The position numbers and the translations under genes were made by a program. A stretch of 64,000 bases of DNA from Solen grandis. Lineage: Eukaryota > Mollusca > Bivalvia > Adapedonta > Solenidae. The notes under the pieces are model-generated. The model worked only from the letters and a program-made list of their open reading frames with translations. It did not search any database and had not been told where the DNA came from. The DNA lies in the NCBI GenBank assembly GCA_021229015.1, contig CM037777.1, positions 62,232,369-62,296,368 on the forward strand. The letters run 5' to 3'. Of the stretch, positions 1 to 10,951 are shown piece after piece; the first letter of the stretch is position 1, and every line of letters begins with the position of its first letter.

Positions 1-60
1 TTAGAGAAAGCTTTAGTTTCCTTTCTTAGGCCACACCTTTCTTAATTTCTGGTTTAATAT

Positions 61-83
61 TTTTTTTTTTTTTTTTTTTTTTT
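61..83. repeat. Poly-T tract
   Basis: An uninterrupted run of T. It could be the poly(A) end of an inverted retroposon, but no body is recognisable beside it. Confidence 0.9.
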
Positions 84-439
84 AAATCAATGGTTGGTAA
101 ATAGAACAATAAAATCTATACCATTTTTGAATGATTAACCAATGATTGTGCCATATTTGTTTTTGAAAATGCTCCAAGTTAATTTGATTTTGCTGTTCAT
201 GCTGTTGTCATTTTTGTTCCAAATAAAAACGTGTGTGTAATTTTTAATTCATTTTTTTTTACCTTTTTTTGGCAATTTTTTCCCACACTGTGCAGGCTGG
301 CCTGGCTTTTACTGTTGGCTGACCAACTACAAGTTTTCATTTTGTTATCCCTAAAATTGATAATGGACAGTTCCAAAAAAGGTGCCGGCTAAGTCCATTT
401 GAGAAATTCAGCAGGTTAAGGGTTAAGATTCTTAAAGTT

Positions 440-560
440 GGAAGTCCTCAGCCCTGTGTTCTTGAAAATAAAAATGGTAGTTAAGTATCTTTTCCATAGT
501 TAGACTCAAACTTATAATGCCCATTAGTTTCAATAGGGATTTCAGTATGATGCTGAACTT
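440..560 (-). repeat. Dispersed element, GTTCTCGAAAA/AATGGGCATA family (copy 1)
   Basis: It contains GTGTTCTTGAAAATA and, inverted, the core AAACTAATGGGCATA. The same core and terminal GTTCTCGAAAA-type sequence recur at 15620-15745, 45538-45680 and 55780-55918. The repeated core in both orientations marks a dispersed non-autonomous element. No coding potential is seen. Confidence 0.6.
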
Positions 561-796
561 TGTGCCTGGGATTGTACTTTAGTATTTTGGAGTAACGGGG
601 CCTGGACAAAGATTTTTCAAGAATTTAAAAGTCCTCCCATTTTTGCACATAGAGATATTTTTTTGTGAGTAAAACACACAAGTCTTTTTTCCCAGGACTC
701 AGAATTTAGTGAGAACTCTGCCCATATGAACCATTATTAAGTTTTTTTTTCTATTAAAAAACCATTGTCATATATTTTAGATTCATTTTAGTTTTT

Positions 797-1280
797 AGCT
801 CACCTGAGCAAAGCTCAGGGTGAGCTATTGTGATCCCGTGAGTGTCCGTTGTCCGTCGTGCGGCGTCAACAATTTTTAGTGTTTACACTCTATCACCTTT
901 ATTTCTTAAGCAATCATCTTCAAACTTTAAGACAATGTCTATGACCATAATGTGTCAATTGAGTTTGATTATGGCTGAGATCTGTTGCTTAGGTCAGGAG
1001 TTATGCCCCTTTAAATATAAAAAAAATGCCAGATTTCACTTTGATTACACTCTAGCATCTTCATTTTTTTAGCAATCTTTTCAAAACTTTAAGACAATGT
1101 TTATGCCCATAATCTCGCAATCGGGTTCAATTATAACTTATATTGACTAGTTAATTTAGGAGTTATGCCCTTTTCACCATAAAAAAGCTAGATTTCACTT
1201 TTACACTCTAGCATCTTTATTTCTTAAGCAATCATCTTTCTCAGGTGAGCGATCAAAGGGCCATCTTGGCCCTCTTGTTA
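797..1280 (+). repeat. AGCTCACCTG-type bivalve dispersed repeat
   Basis: It starts AGCTCACCTGAGCAAAGCTC, followed by GTGAGCTATTGTGATC and a GTCCGTTGTCCGTCGTG stretch. It ends with an inverted CTCAGGTGAGC and GGGCCATCTTGGCCC. Two internal units of about 170 bp, each holding AAGCAATCATCTT or a variant and a TTAGG..AGTTATGCCC segment, repeat in tandem. I recognise this as a repeat type common in bivalve genomes. The open frame across it is repeat, not gene. Confidence 0.75.
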
Positions 1281-1640
1281 CCATGATTGTTATACTTATA
1301 TATGTTTTAAGCATGCCATTTAACTGCTGCTTGACTTTACTTAAACAGGTTTATAAATTGGGTTAATTGATTGTTTGAATTTTATATGTCAAGCTTGCTT
1401 AATTTTATTCCAATTTTTCATATTTTTTAATTTTTCATCAACATTTTTCTCCTTAAAAGAGTCTTTAAATGAATATCATAGATTATCTGTTGATTTTACG
1501 GTAAAGATGTAATTCATATTAAATCTTATTAATAATTTATCTCTTTAAGTTTTGTTCTTCAATATTGTTTTCTTCAACCTTTTGACCACAATTACTCTAT
1601 TTCTTTACCACAAGAGAGCTATCAAGGAAGTAACAAATTA

Positions 1641-1722
1641 CATATGCAACAAGTAATAAACCAGATCAGCTTGCAAGTGACTTGCTGGTTGATCAGGTTT
1701 TATACAGTTTGCTACTCCTTGT
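1641..1722 (+). repeat. Diverged copy of the palindromic TTAA MITE core
   Basis: ACCAGATCAGCTTGCAAGTG followed by ACTTGCTGGTTGATCAGGTT matches the central palindrome of the elements at 29236, 34091, 47250 and 62699, with several substitutions. The terminal TTAACCCTTTCCC repeats are not recognisable, so this is an old or partial copy. Confidence 0.65.
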
Positions 1723-2724
1723 TACTATGGATATGGGAGACAACTCTGTACAAAGGGGTGATAACTGTACAATGAGGAGATAACTCTGTACAAATTCCCG
1801 ATAATAGTTTTCAGTCAGATCTGGTGCCATTTAACATTACTCTAGACTGTCTCAAAATAAATATTCATAACTGCATAAAACCAATAAAAATCTATAAATG
1901 CCCTCGACAAACAAATATACATGAACCTTGCTTTCAACAGTTTTTAAAAACCTTTTTTTTGCTTTAAACTACCTCTTGAAATCATGATGTCAAATGACGA
2001 CGTTGTATGATGTCAGTTTTCACAAAATATGATTCTGATGTCACTACTCAATAACCTTTGGCATATATTTTGGGGCAGGAATGTTAATGTTAATTTCACC
2101 TGTCTTACTCATTGTAAAATAATTCTACAATATCATGGGTAAAAGTTTTCAAGAATTTTCTTTAACTTCATGTTTTTCTGATGGCCAACTGACTTCTTAT
2201 CCTATATAAAACTATATGAAAAATTGCTAAAATCAGGATTCTCAGGGTTTTTTAAATTCCCAATTTTTACCCATGCTATATACATAGACAAATGTTTTAT
2301 AATTTCTAATTCCCTAATAAGTCGGGAATACACTACATATTTGATATATGGTAAAATGATAGTTGTCATTAAGATATTTGTTTTCAACTTAGCCATATTA
2401 CTTCAAACCTTGTAAAACAGTAATGATGTTATGTGTTATTCCTACCATGGAAAAGGTCTCAAGTGTTACTTACCACTAAGTAATGTTGGTGGAATTTGAG
2501 TCTCTCATGTATATGGTATACCATGGTTTAAGATGGCGTGTTACTGAGTGATAAGGAATGACAGAGCATAAAAACACTGAATTGTCCTCGTTAAATGGAA
2601 ACAGTATGTCTACATGAAATGAGACAAAAGGTCAAAGATTAAGTGAAGATGAGAAAAGGGCTTTCAGACGAATAGGAGAGTCATTTTTATCGGTAATGAA
2701 ATGCTTGATCATTTTTACTTCTAG

Positions 2725-2838
2725 TCTGCAAGAAAGTCTGCGCTTTTGACAGCTGCCAAGAAAGACCGGCTGAAGAAGAATCCATCACGCGTCCGATTTG
2801 CGGAGGAAATTATCGTAAATGGAGCTTCGGTTCCGTCA
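2725..2838 (+). CDS. FRMPD1/3/4-like gene, exon a (basic linker before FERM)
   Basis: A 38-codon phase-0 exon between a TTCTAG acceptor and a consensus GTAAGT donor. It encodes a basic stretch, ..AAKKDRLKKNPSRVRFAEEI.., followed by VNGASVPS. A lysine-rich run leading into a VRF-[AS]-[ED]-E motif just before the FERM domain is what I recall of vertebrate FRMPD1/FRMPD4, cortical and synaptic scaffolds that bind partners through PDZ and FERM domains. It splices in frame to 5837. The start codon and PDZ region are outside the recognised part. Family call comes mainly from the next exons. Confidence 0.75.
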
Positions 2839-5836
2839 GTAAGTATTCTTTTTATCCAAACACTCATGAATGTCTGTATATAACTGGTTTTAATGGCTTT
2901 TTAAGAGGTTCTAGAAATAGCATTCCAAAAATATTGTGAAGAAGAATATAAATTGGAAATTTTTAGCAAATATAAGAACTTAAATCGGGAAATTATTTAT
3001 TGGTCTATTGCTTTTGATAATAACAAGGAAAACAATCATGGAATTACTTTCTCCTTGGTGTCATACATGTCTGCAAGATTTATCTTAAATTTTAACCATT
3101 TGAAAGATTTCTTTTAGTTAAGGCAAATTAATGAATAATGCAAAAAAAGTACTTGATATTCGTTTATCCGCACAATTTAACACAGGCAGAACTTCAAGAA
3201 ATTATTACTGAAATTTGTTGCTTATCTCTCTCCTTTTTGCATCATAATCAGACATTTATCCTTGGCAGTAGGAAACAGGATATTTACCTACAGCATAATC
3301 TTTGTCCAAGGTCAAATATTAAATTAAATTTTTACACTTTTTACCACATATGGTGAGGACATATTTCAAGGTAAATGTTGTGTATGCTATCATTAGCTTT
3401 AATTACCGCATACACTTAGGAGCAGCAATGTAATTTTCAAGGTAACTTATTTGGGTAAAAAAATATTGCAGCGTATAAGGCACAGTAATGTTTTGAATTT
3501 GTGCTTTCGGCCATTTTGACATTGAACTGAAAGCTATATGTACATGTAAAAAGAAAAAAAATGGTAAATTTTATTGGCTACTAAGACAGTTTATGCTATG
3601 TTCATATCAAAAAATTAGACTGTTACATTAAGGAGGGTTGGGGTTAATTATATAATGACCTTGTTTATTGTAGTCTTGTTGTGTGACATATTCTCAGAAT
3701 TTAGCATTACTCAACCTTGTCTCCACATTCCAAACAGTGACAGACTGCGGACCAATGTCACTTGTCAGAATTCTTCCAGCTAAGAGACATTATGCAATAA
3801 TTGCCACCTGTCAACTTTCTCCTGACTCCCAGGAGTCTTGAAAGTGGAATAACTTCTGGGTATTTTCCCAATATCATAATACCACGATATTTATCTGATG
3901 TAAAGATAAATTTTCTAAACACAAAGCATATATTATTATGCCTTTTAAATACCCAAACACATCCTTAATATTATTAGTTGATATTGATACACCATAAGGT
4001 CTTGTAAAATAAACTTGTAATATTTGTAGCAAAATTGGCTTCCATCATATTTCCTCACCTTTTTGCAATCATTTTGATATAAATTGTACAAGTAGATAAC
4101 AAATAAGAACAAAAGCAGTAAACTGGTATTGTTTATTATGGTTTCGTATAGACTTAAATTTACTGCATATTATTGTAGTTATTGGCTGTCTGTATTCCTG
4201 CCAAAAGTTATCCATTTTCGGCGATCGTATACCAGTAATTTCACTGTTTGGTGATGGGTGGAATAAACCCTGAAACCTATACATCAACATGTAAGGTGCA
4301 CCCCCTCTATGAAACTGAATCATCTATGAAAAAAAAGTGTGCCTAATCCACTGGTGTATATGGTATTTATACTACATTTATTATTGTATAAGTGGTTGAG
4401 TTTGCATGGTGGAAATCTTTGCGTTTTTCCCGATTTCATTAAAACGGAGAATATATCAACCAGTGTAAATTAGGTCTAATATACAGGTATAATTCTACAG
4501 TAACACTGTCTGAATGTAATACAAATAACAAAATTTAATATCCAATAATATCTATATGTCCCAGCAAATGTAAGGAAAATCATAAAATGAACAATAAACC
4601 AGTCATTTATATTACATCTCTATGAGATTTAATGCCTTGTTCTATTTACATGACCTTTGCATCAGTTTACCTCATCTTAGTATAAAACGTAAGAGACTGG
4701 GTTTGTTTACCGGTCACAGGTAGTGTCTACATGAATTAGTAGTAAGGAATTCTTTTGTGCCACTAGCATGAAGTTGTAATTATTGCAGCACCATATTAAC
4801 TACATCTTATTTAGCCTTTTGGTTTTTGATTTTAACATATTCAAAGTAATTCATACGACGTGTAAATTCTATGAATTTTCATACACTATCTTTCCACGAA
4901 GTTTTCCGCATGCGAAATGCTGGGGAAACAGAATCAGCAAACTTTAACGTCAGTGAATATATCACTTATACAGTATTTCCCTAAAGGAACCATCAGTCAA
5001 GTCTACTTAATAATCACTTGCATTGCCTCGTTCCATCCCCTCCCTGTTCTTCCTGGTTTACTAAACATTCATTATCTTTACATATTGTTGAGTCAAGGTG
5101 GTGAAGTTGGGGGGTATTCATTACCTTCAGTGATGACTCTAAATTGATTTTATAACTGATTGACAAACCCATCAAATCTTGACTATTCCATCATGAAACT
5201 TAAAATATGAAAACAGTAAATTAATTACCCAGTCGTTCTGTGTAATGAAATTTAAAATTTCAAGAGAATTTCAGTATTCAAAATTGGTGGAAGCATTTTA
5301 CCTTTGAATGCTACCAGCCAGCAGGACTATTTGACATTCAAAGGTTAATGGTATACAAGAGAGTGAGAAGTGAGAAGAAGTATGCCTACAGTTCAGTTGT
5401 AATCAGTTATTGGTGCGATGTATGAAGGCTCCGGTGTGAGAAAACGTATTTCCCTGGGGAGCCGTATCCCAATGACATTTTGTTGTTGCAAGTTGTGCCT
5501 GGGAATTCAAGATCTTGCCACAGAAATTTCTGTTCATTCTTCACAGTTCACAATTGTAAAGTGTGTAGGAGGAAAAGGTTAACATCTCTGACTTGTTTTT
5601 TTTTTGTATCATTAAAAAAAAGAAAGAAAATTTTTGTATTGTGTTTCAACTTGTTTTTAGAATTAATGAGTAGCTGGAAGCAGCTGTTACAATAGCAAAG
5701 ATGATGTTTACTGTCAAAAGGTTATTGCTTGTTGCTGATGCTGCTGCTGATAATGTGGAAGAGAAAGATGTTCATGATCACAATCATTAAAATGACAGCA
5801 ATGTTGGTGACAATATCAATGATTTTTTTTTTTCAG
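2839..5836 (+). other. Intron of FRMPD-like gene, no feature seen
   Basis: About 3 kb of AT-rich sequence between the GTAAGT donor and the TTTTTTTTTTCAG acceptor. I find no exon-like open frame with splice signals, no clear transposon and no long tandem repeat. Short open frames on both strands have no recognisable motif. Confidence 0.6.
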
Positions 5837-5944
5837 AATTCCCCTGAGGAGAGTTATGTCCCTTTCATGCCAAATGTACTAAAAGTCTTTCTAGAGAATG
5901 GTCAGACCAAGTCTTTCAAGTATGACAATAAAACAACCGTAAAG
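5837..5944 (+). CDS. FRMPD1/3/4-like gene, exon b (start of FERM F1 lobe)
   Basis: A 36-codon phase-0 exon after a long pyrimidine tract and CAG; the donor is GTGAGT. It encodes NSPEESYVPFMPNVLKVFLE then NGQTKSFKYDNKTTVK. The NVLKV-[FY]-LENGQTK-[AS]-F pattern is the opening beta strands of the ubiquitin-like F1 lobe of FRMPD-type FERM domains, and I regard it as diagnostic of the family. In the family the F1 lobe packs with F2 and F3 to make a membrane- and partner-binding cloverleaf. The donor lies directly before a long TA microsatellite. Confidence 0.85.
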
Positions 5945-5949
5945 GTGAG

Positions 5950-6041
<92 letters not shown>
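5950..6041. repeat. (TA)n microsatellite beside a splice donor
   Basis: About 90 bp of alternating TA with one phase slip (ATAATATA) near 6006, starting a few bases after the GTGAGT donor of exon b. It is self-complementary and probably length-polymorphic. Confidence 0.95.
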
Positions 6042-6045
<4 letters not shown>

Positions 6046-6150
6046 ACCATTTGAATTTCATTCAGAACTCACAGGCTGTGAGGGTGTGTTTTACTTCAGA
6101 CACCTGACAAACAAAGCAGACGCAGATTAAACAGTTCCAAACAATACAAT

Positions 6151-6355
6151 ATAGACCATTTCACCAGGGGTTTGGCAATATTCCGTATAATTTGCTGATT
6201 TAAACTGACCAGTCAGTGACTGGGAAAAATCTCAAACATTTGTTTATTTCCATTGAACATATGTGGAATTATACACCAGCAGGTTTATTAGGTGTTTAGG
6301 GAGACTGCTCATTGATTTATGAAGGTTTATGTCTCTTTTTCGAGTGAAATGGTCT
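6151..6355 (+). mobile_element. MITE family TAGACCATTTCA (copy 1)
   Basis: It starts ATAGACCATTTCACCAGGGG and ends GTGAAATGGTCT, an inverted terminal repeat. The interior (GGTATAATTTGCTGATTTAAACTGACC-like, then a GTCAGTGACTGGG segment) is shared with copies at 21478-21620, 22742-22905 and, inverted, 61785-61960. It is non-coding and about 205 bp, so a non-autonomous DNA transposon. The superfamily is unknown; the TA next to the termini would suit a Tc1/mariner-like element. Confidence 0.75.
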
Positions 6356-8119
6356 GGTGTACCTCAGTTTGTACAAGTCTGCATGACAAAGTCAAAATCA
6401 TTGTTTTTTATTCCAATTATAATATGAACAATAGATAAATATTCCTCAAGTTATTCATTGACACAGAGTACATAATTTCATGAGGAAAGGGTAAATATAC
6501 ATGTACTAATGAATCAAGGGCTCACATGGACCCAGTATGGATCATAGTTATAAAATTGTTCATGATGAAATAAAAACTTAATTCAATTTTACACACAAAA
6601 GCAAAGAAAATGTGTTAGAAAAAATATATTAAATTTCATTCCTGTCTTGATCAATTTCTTGGATATCAAAGGATATAAAAATGCCTACTTTTGTTTTCCA
6701 CAACTTTGATTCAGAATATGCTCACATATTACAAGCAGCTACAGAAAGTTTCCAAATGTCTTTGGCAAAAATGATATTTTACTATACCAGTCTAAGATTA
6801 TTGTTGAAAGGAAGTACATATTGACTGAATCAAACACCCACAGCTAGTCTTTAAAGTGTGTAAATGAGAAATATATGCTTTGTTGACATCTGAAAAAGCG
6901 ATTTTGATCAGTATTTTTTATTTCTTATTCTTATTCTATTTACTTGAAGTACCTTTGGCATCTCACTTCTGTTTATTTTCCCTAAAGAATAGATGAAGAG
7001 TGGAGCACCACAAGTTATTTTAATTAAGACATCAGTTATTTTTATTTCTATAAGACATTGCCTACCAAAATACGATGTTAACAGCCCTCGCTGTTAAATT
7101 TTCTTTATGATCAAGTCTAAATTCTTATGTATGTATGTTATGTAAGATGATTGCAACAAGCTCAGTTAATTTGAACAAGGTCGTTGTGCATTTACCAAGG
7201 CTTGAGTGTGTGGGCTTGTGCTATTGTTATCAGCTAATGTGGTTGATTCCAGTTTAATCCTCTTTGATCTTGAAAAATACTTTGATAGCAGTTTCTCTCC
7301 CTAACAGGAAATGTGTCCCATTCCTTCCTGCAGTTCCAGCAATTGAGTCTCTCTTGCAGTATGTCATATCCACCGGCATGTCCCTGTGATCTATTAGTAA
7401 CTGTTCTACACTGCTGGGACAAAATGGTTATTTATTGTTGTTTTCGTTTATGGATGCAGGGTTTAGTATCAGTGTCGAATCTTCGATCTGGTTGTTATTT
7501 GTCATGGCATATTGTAAGAGGTTTTCTGGAACACAGGCATTTGTTTTGTGGAGATTTAACATAGGCATTTGTATTGTGGAGATTTAACATAGGCATTTGT
7601 ATTGTGGAGATTTTGATATTTGGTATTACTTGAAAGGTGCTGTCTTAAGTATACAAAGAGAATTGTCCTGTAATGGAAGATCAATGTGGTGGGCGTGGCT
7701 CTTATTGGGAGCTTATATATAGGTCAAGCAAAACTGTTATACTAGATATTGCATATGAGTATAAAACACTGTCTCCTAAGGTGACAAAACATGTATTTTT
7801 GGGAGTAAATAGTTTGATTGGATCTTACACACAGGTCAGATAACTCTGTTACCCCCTCTAATAAGCTAGGCCCCTGTTAGGGATGTTTTTATCTATACCA
7901 ATGATATGTATTGTCTGTCAGCACCAAACAGTCTTCATATGTCCTGACAAAAGTCTGATCTGATAAAAAGTTTATCCAGACATGTTTTTGGTTAGTTCTT
8001 AAAATGTCATTTCAGATCAGACATAATGAGAATAAAAAAGAAAATGTAAAAAAGAAAATGTAAATGAATTTTGTGTTTTACCATTTTACATATTTGTATT
8101 GGGTATATGTATGCAGTAT

Positions 8120-10815
8120 TTCATGTATTTGATATATATAAGATTGTACATATGAGGAACATGATATATGAGAGGTAAATGTTGTACATATGAGAAACAT
8201 GATGTATGAGAGGTGAATGTTGTACATATGAGGAGCTTGATGTATGAGAGGTAAATGTTGTACATATGAGGAGCTTGATGTATGAGAGGTAAATGTTGTA
8301 CATATGAGAAACATGATGTATGAGAGGTAAATGTTGTACATATGAGGAGCTTGATGTATGAGAGTTAAATGTTGTACATATGAGAAACATGATGTATGAG
8401 AGGTAAATGTTGTACATATGAGGAGCTTGATGTATGAGAGGTAAATGTTGTACATATGAGGAACTTGATGTATGAGAGGTAAATGTTGTACATATGAGGA
8501 GCTTGATGTATGAGAGGTAAATGTTGTACATATGAGGAACATGATGTATGAGAGGTAAATGTTGTACATATGAGAAACATGATGTATGAGAGGTAAATGT
8601 TGTACATATGAGACTGATTATGAGAGGTAAATGTTGTACATATGAGGATGATGTATGAGAGGTAAATGTTTACATATGAGGACTTGATGTATGAGAGGTA
8701 AATGTTGTACATATGAGGACCTTGATGTATTAGAGGTAAATGTTGTACATATGAGAAACATGATGTATGAGAGGTAAATGTTGTACATATGAGGAGCTTG
8801 ATGTATGAGAGGTAAATGTTGTACATATGAGGAACTTGATGTATGAGAGGTAAATGTTGTACATATGAGGAGCTTGATGTATAAGAGGTAAATGTTGTAC
8901 ATATGAGGAGCTTGATGTATGAGAGGTAAATGTTGTACATATGAGGAGCTTGATGTATGAGAAGTAAATGTTGTACATATGAGGAGCTTGATGTATGAGA
9001 GGTAAATGTTGTACATATGAGGAGCTTGATGTATGAGAGGTAAATGTTGTACATATGAGGAGCTTGATGTATGAGAAGTAAATGTTGTACATATGAGGAG
9101 CTTGATGTATGAGAGGTAAATGTTGTACATATGAGGAGCTTGATGTATGAAGTAAATGTGTACATATGAGGAGCTTGATGTATGAGAGTAAATGTTGTAC
9201 ATATGAGGAGCTTGAGTTGTACATATGAGGAGCTTGATGTATGAGAGATAAATGTTGTACATATGAGGAGCTTGATGTATGAGAGATAAATGTTGTACAT
9301 ATGAGGAGCTTGATTATAGAGGTAAATGTTGTACATATGAGGAGCTTGATGTATGAGAGATAAATGTTGTACATATGAGGAGCTTGATATATAAGAGGTA
9401 AATGTTGTACATATGAGGAGCTTGATGTATGAGAGATAAATGTTGTACATATGAGGAGCTTGATGTATGAGAGATAAATGTTGTACATATGAGGAGCTTG
9501 ATGTATGAGAGGTAAATGTTGTACATATGAGGAACTTGATGTATGAGAGGTAAATGTTGTACATATGAGGAGCTTGATGTATGAGAGGTAAATGTTGTAC
9601 ATATGAGGAGCTTGATGTATGAGAGGTAAATGTTGTACATATGAGGAGCTTGATGTATGAGAGGTAAATGTTGTACATATGAGGAGCTTGATGTATGAGA
9701 GGTAAATGTTGTACATATGAGGAGCTTGATGTATGAGAGGTAAATGTTGTACATATGAGGAGCTTGATGTATGAGAGGTAAATGTTGTACATATGAGGAG
9801 CTTGATGTATGTGAGGTAAATGTTGTACATATGAGGAGCTTGATGTATGAGAGATAAATGTTGTACATATGAGGAGCTTGATGTATGAGGTACATATGAG
9901 GAGCTTGATATATAAGAGGTAAATGTTGTACATATGAGGAGCTTGATGTATGAGAGATAAATGTTGTACATATGAGGAGCTTGATGTATGAGAGATAAAT
10001 GTTGTACATATGAGGAGCTTGATGTATGAGAGGTAAATGTTGTACATATGAGGAGCTTGATGTATGAGAGATAAATGTTGTACATATGAGGAGCTTGATG
10101 TATGAGAGATAAATGTTGTACATATGAGGAGCTTGATGTATGAGAGGTAAATGTTGTACATATGAGGAGCTTGATGTATGAGAGGTAAATGTTGTACATA
10201 TGAGGAGCTTGATGTATGAGAGGTAAATGTTGTACATATGAGGAAAATGTTGTACATATGAGGACTTGATTATGAGAGGTAAATGTTGTACATATGAGGA
10301 GCTTGATGTATAGAGGTAAATGTTGTACATATGAGGAGCTTGATGTATGAGAGGTAAATTTGTACATATGAGGAGCTTGATGTATGAGAGGTAAATGTTG
10401 TACATATGAGGAGCTTGATGTATGAGAGAGTAAATGTTGTACATATGAGGAGCTTGATGTATGAGAGATAAATGTTGTACATATGAGGAGCTTGATGTAT
10501 GAGAGATAAATGTTGTACATATGAGGAGCTTGATGTATAAGAGTTAAATGTTGTACATATGAGGAACATGATATATGAGAGGTAAATGTCCATATGAGGA
10601 GCTTGATGTATGAGAGGTAAATGTTGTACATATGAGGAATATGATATATGAGAGGTATATGTTATACATATGGTCATCAGGATGTATGAGAGGTAAATGT
10701 TATACATATGAGGAACATGATGTATGAGAGGTATATATTGAACATATGAGCAGCATGATGTATGAGAGATATATGATGTACATATGAGGAGTATGAGGTA
10801 TGAGAGGTATATGCT
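8120..10815 (+). repeat. 38-bp tandem satellite, about 70 copies
   Basis: The unit is GATGTATGAGAGGTAAATGT plus a second half TGTACATATGAGGAGCTT, period 38. Central units (about 8880-10550) are nearly identical. Left-edge units often carry GAAACATG or GAACTTG in place of GAGCTTG, and units beyond 10560 are increasingly diverged. Many single-base losses interrupt the period (near 8612, 8660, 9150, 9210, 9312, 10255, 10360). The unit holds the palindromes CATATG and TGTACA and a splice-donor-like GAGGTAAAT. The minus strand of the unit lacks stops in all three frames, which explains very long open frames there; these are not genes. Confidence 0.95.
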
Positions 10816-10827
10816 TTATGTTGACAG

Positions 10828-10951
10828 GATGTTGTGTACTCGCTGCAAGAGAAGCTGAGTATCACAGACATCCATATTACATATGGACAATGATATGAGT
10901 CACATGCCTGGCCGCATGACCCTGCTGCAGGAACACGAAACAGTTGCCGAG
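10828..10951 (+). CDS. FRMPD1/3/4-like gene, exon c (FERM F1 lobe), with a frame break
   Basis: After TTGACAG the reading continues from exon b as DVVYSLQEKLSITDIH, a clear F1-lobe continuation, then meets TGA at 10891-10893. Another frame resumes with MSHMPGRMTLLQEHETVAE and ends on codon GAG at the GTAACG donor, exactly in phase with exon d. The exon is 124 nt where a multiple of three is needed between two phase-0 neighbours, so it has one base too many or two too few, most likely within 10873-10893. The family also suggests some residues are missing there. This could be an assembly error, a population variant or a real lesion. A run of 13 G (10957-10969) sits just after the donor. Confidence 0.75.

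Larger units (their letters stand above)
1..2724. other. Intron or upstream DNA of the FRMPD-like gene
   Basis: No exon is recognisable before the acceptor at 2723-2724. The stretch holds a poly-T tract (61-83), a dispersed repeat around 440-560, an AGCTCACCTG-type element (797-1280) and a diverged palindromic MITE (1641-1722). Short open frames here contain no family motif and look like chance. Because the first recognised exon starts in phase 0 without a start codon, the gene's 5' exons, including any PDZ region, must lie further left or are not recognisable. Confidence 0.6.
5945..10827 (+). other. Satellite-bearing intron of FRMPD-like gene
   Basis: It runs from the GTGAGT donor to a TTGACAG acceptor. 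Contents: TA microsatellite, one MITE, about 1.7 kb of unremarkable sequence, and from about 8120 on a 38-bp satellite that fills the rest. A pyrimidine tract is almost absent before the acceptor (TATGCTTTATGTTGACAG) because satellite-derived sequence reaches it. Confidence 0.7.

Noticed and set aside
5729..6046. Open frame of about 105 codons ending in poly-Tyr-Ile
   Set aside because: Only its middle (5837-5944) is a real exon; the rest is intron and (TA)n.
8078..10707. Several very long minus-strand open frames (over 600 codons) of repeats such as MYNIYLSYIKLLICTTF
   Set aside because: They are translations of the 38-bp satellite. Since 38 is not a multiple of 3 and the unit has no minus-strand stop in any frame, the array is automatically open. 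No start context, splice signals or domain, and indels shift the frame freely.
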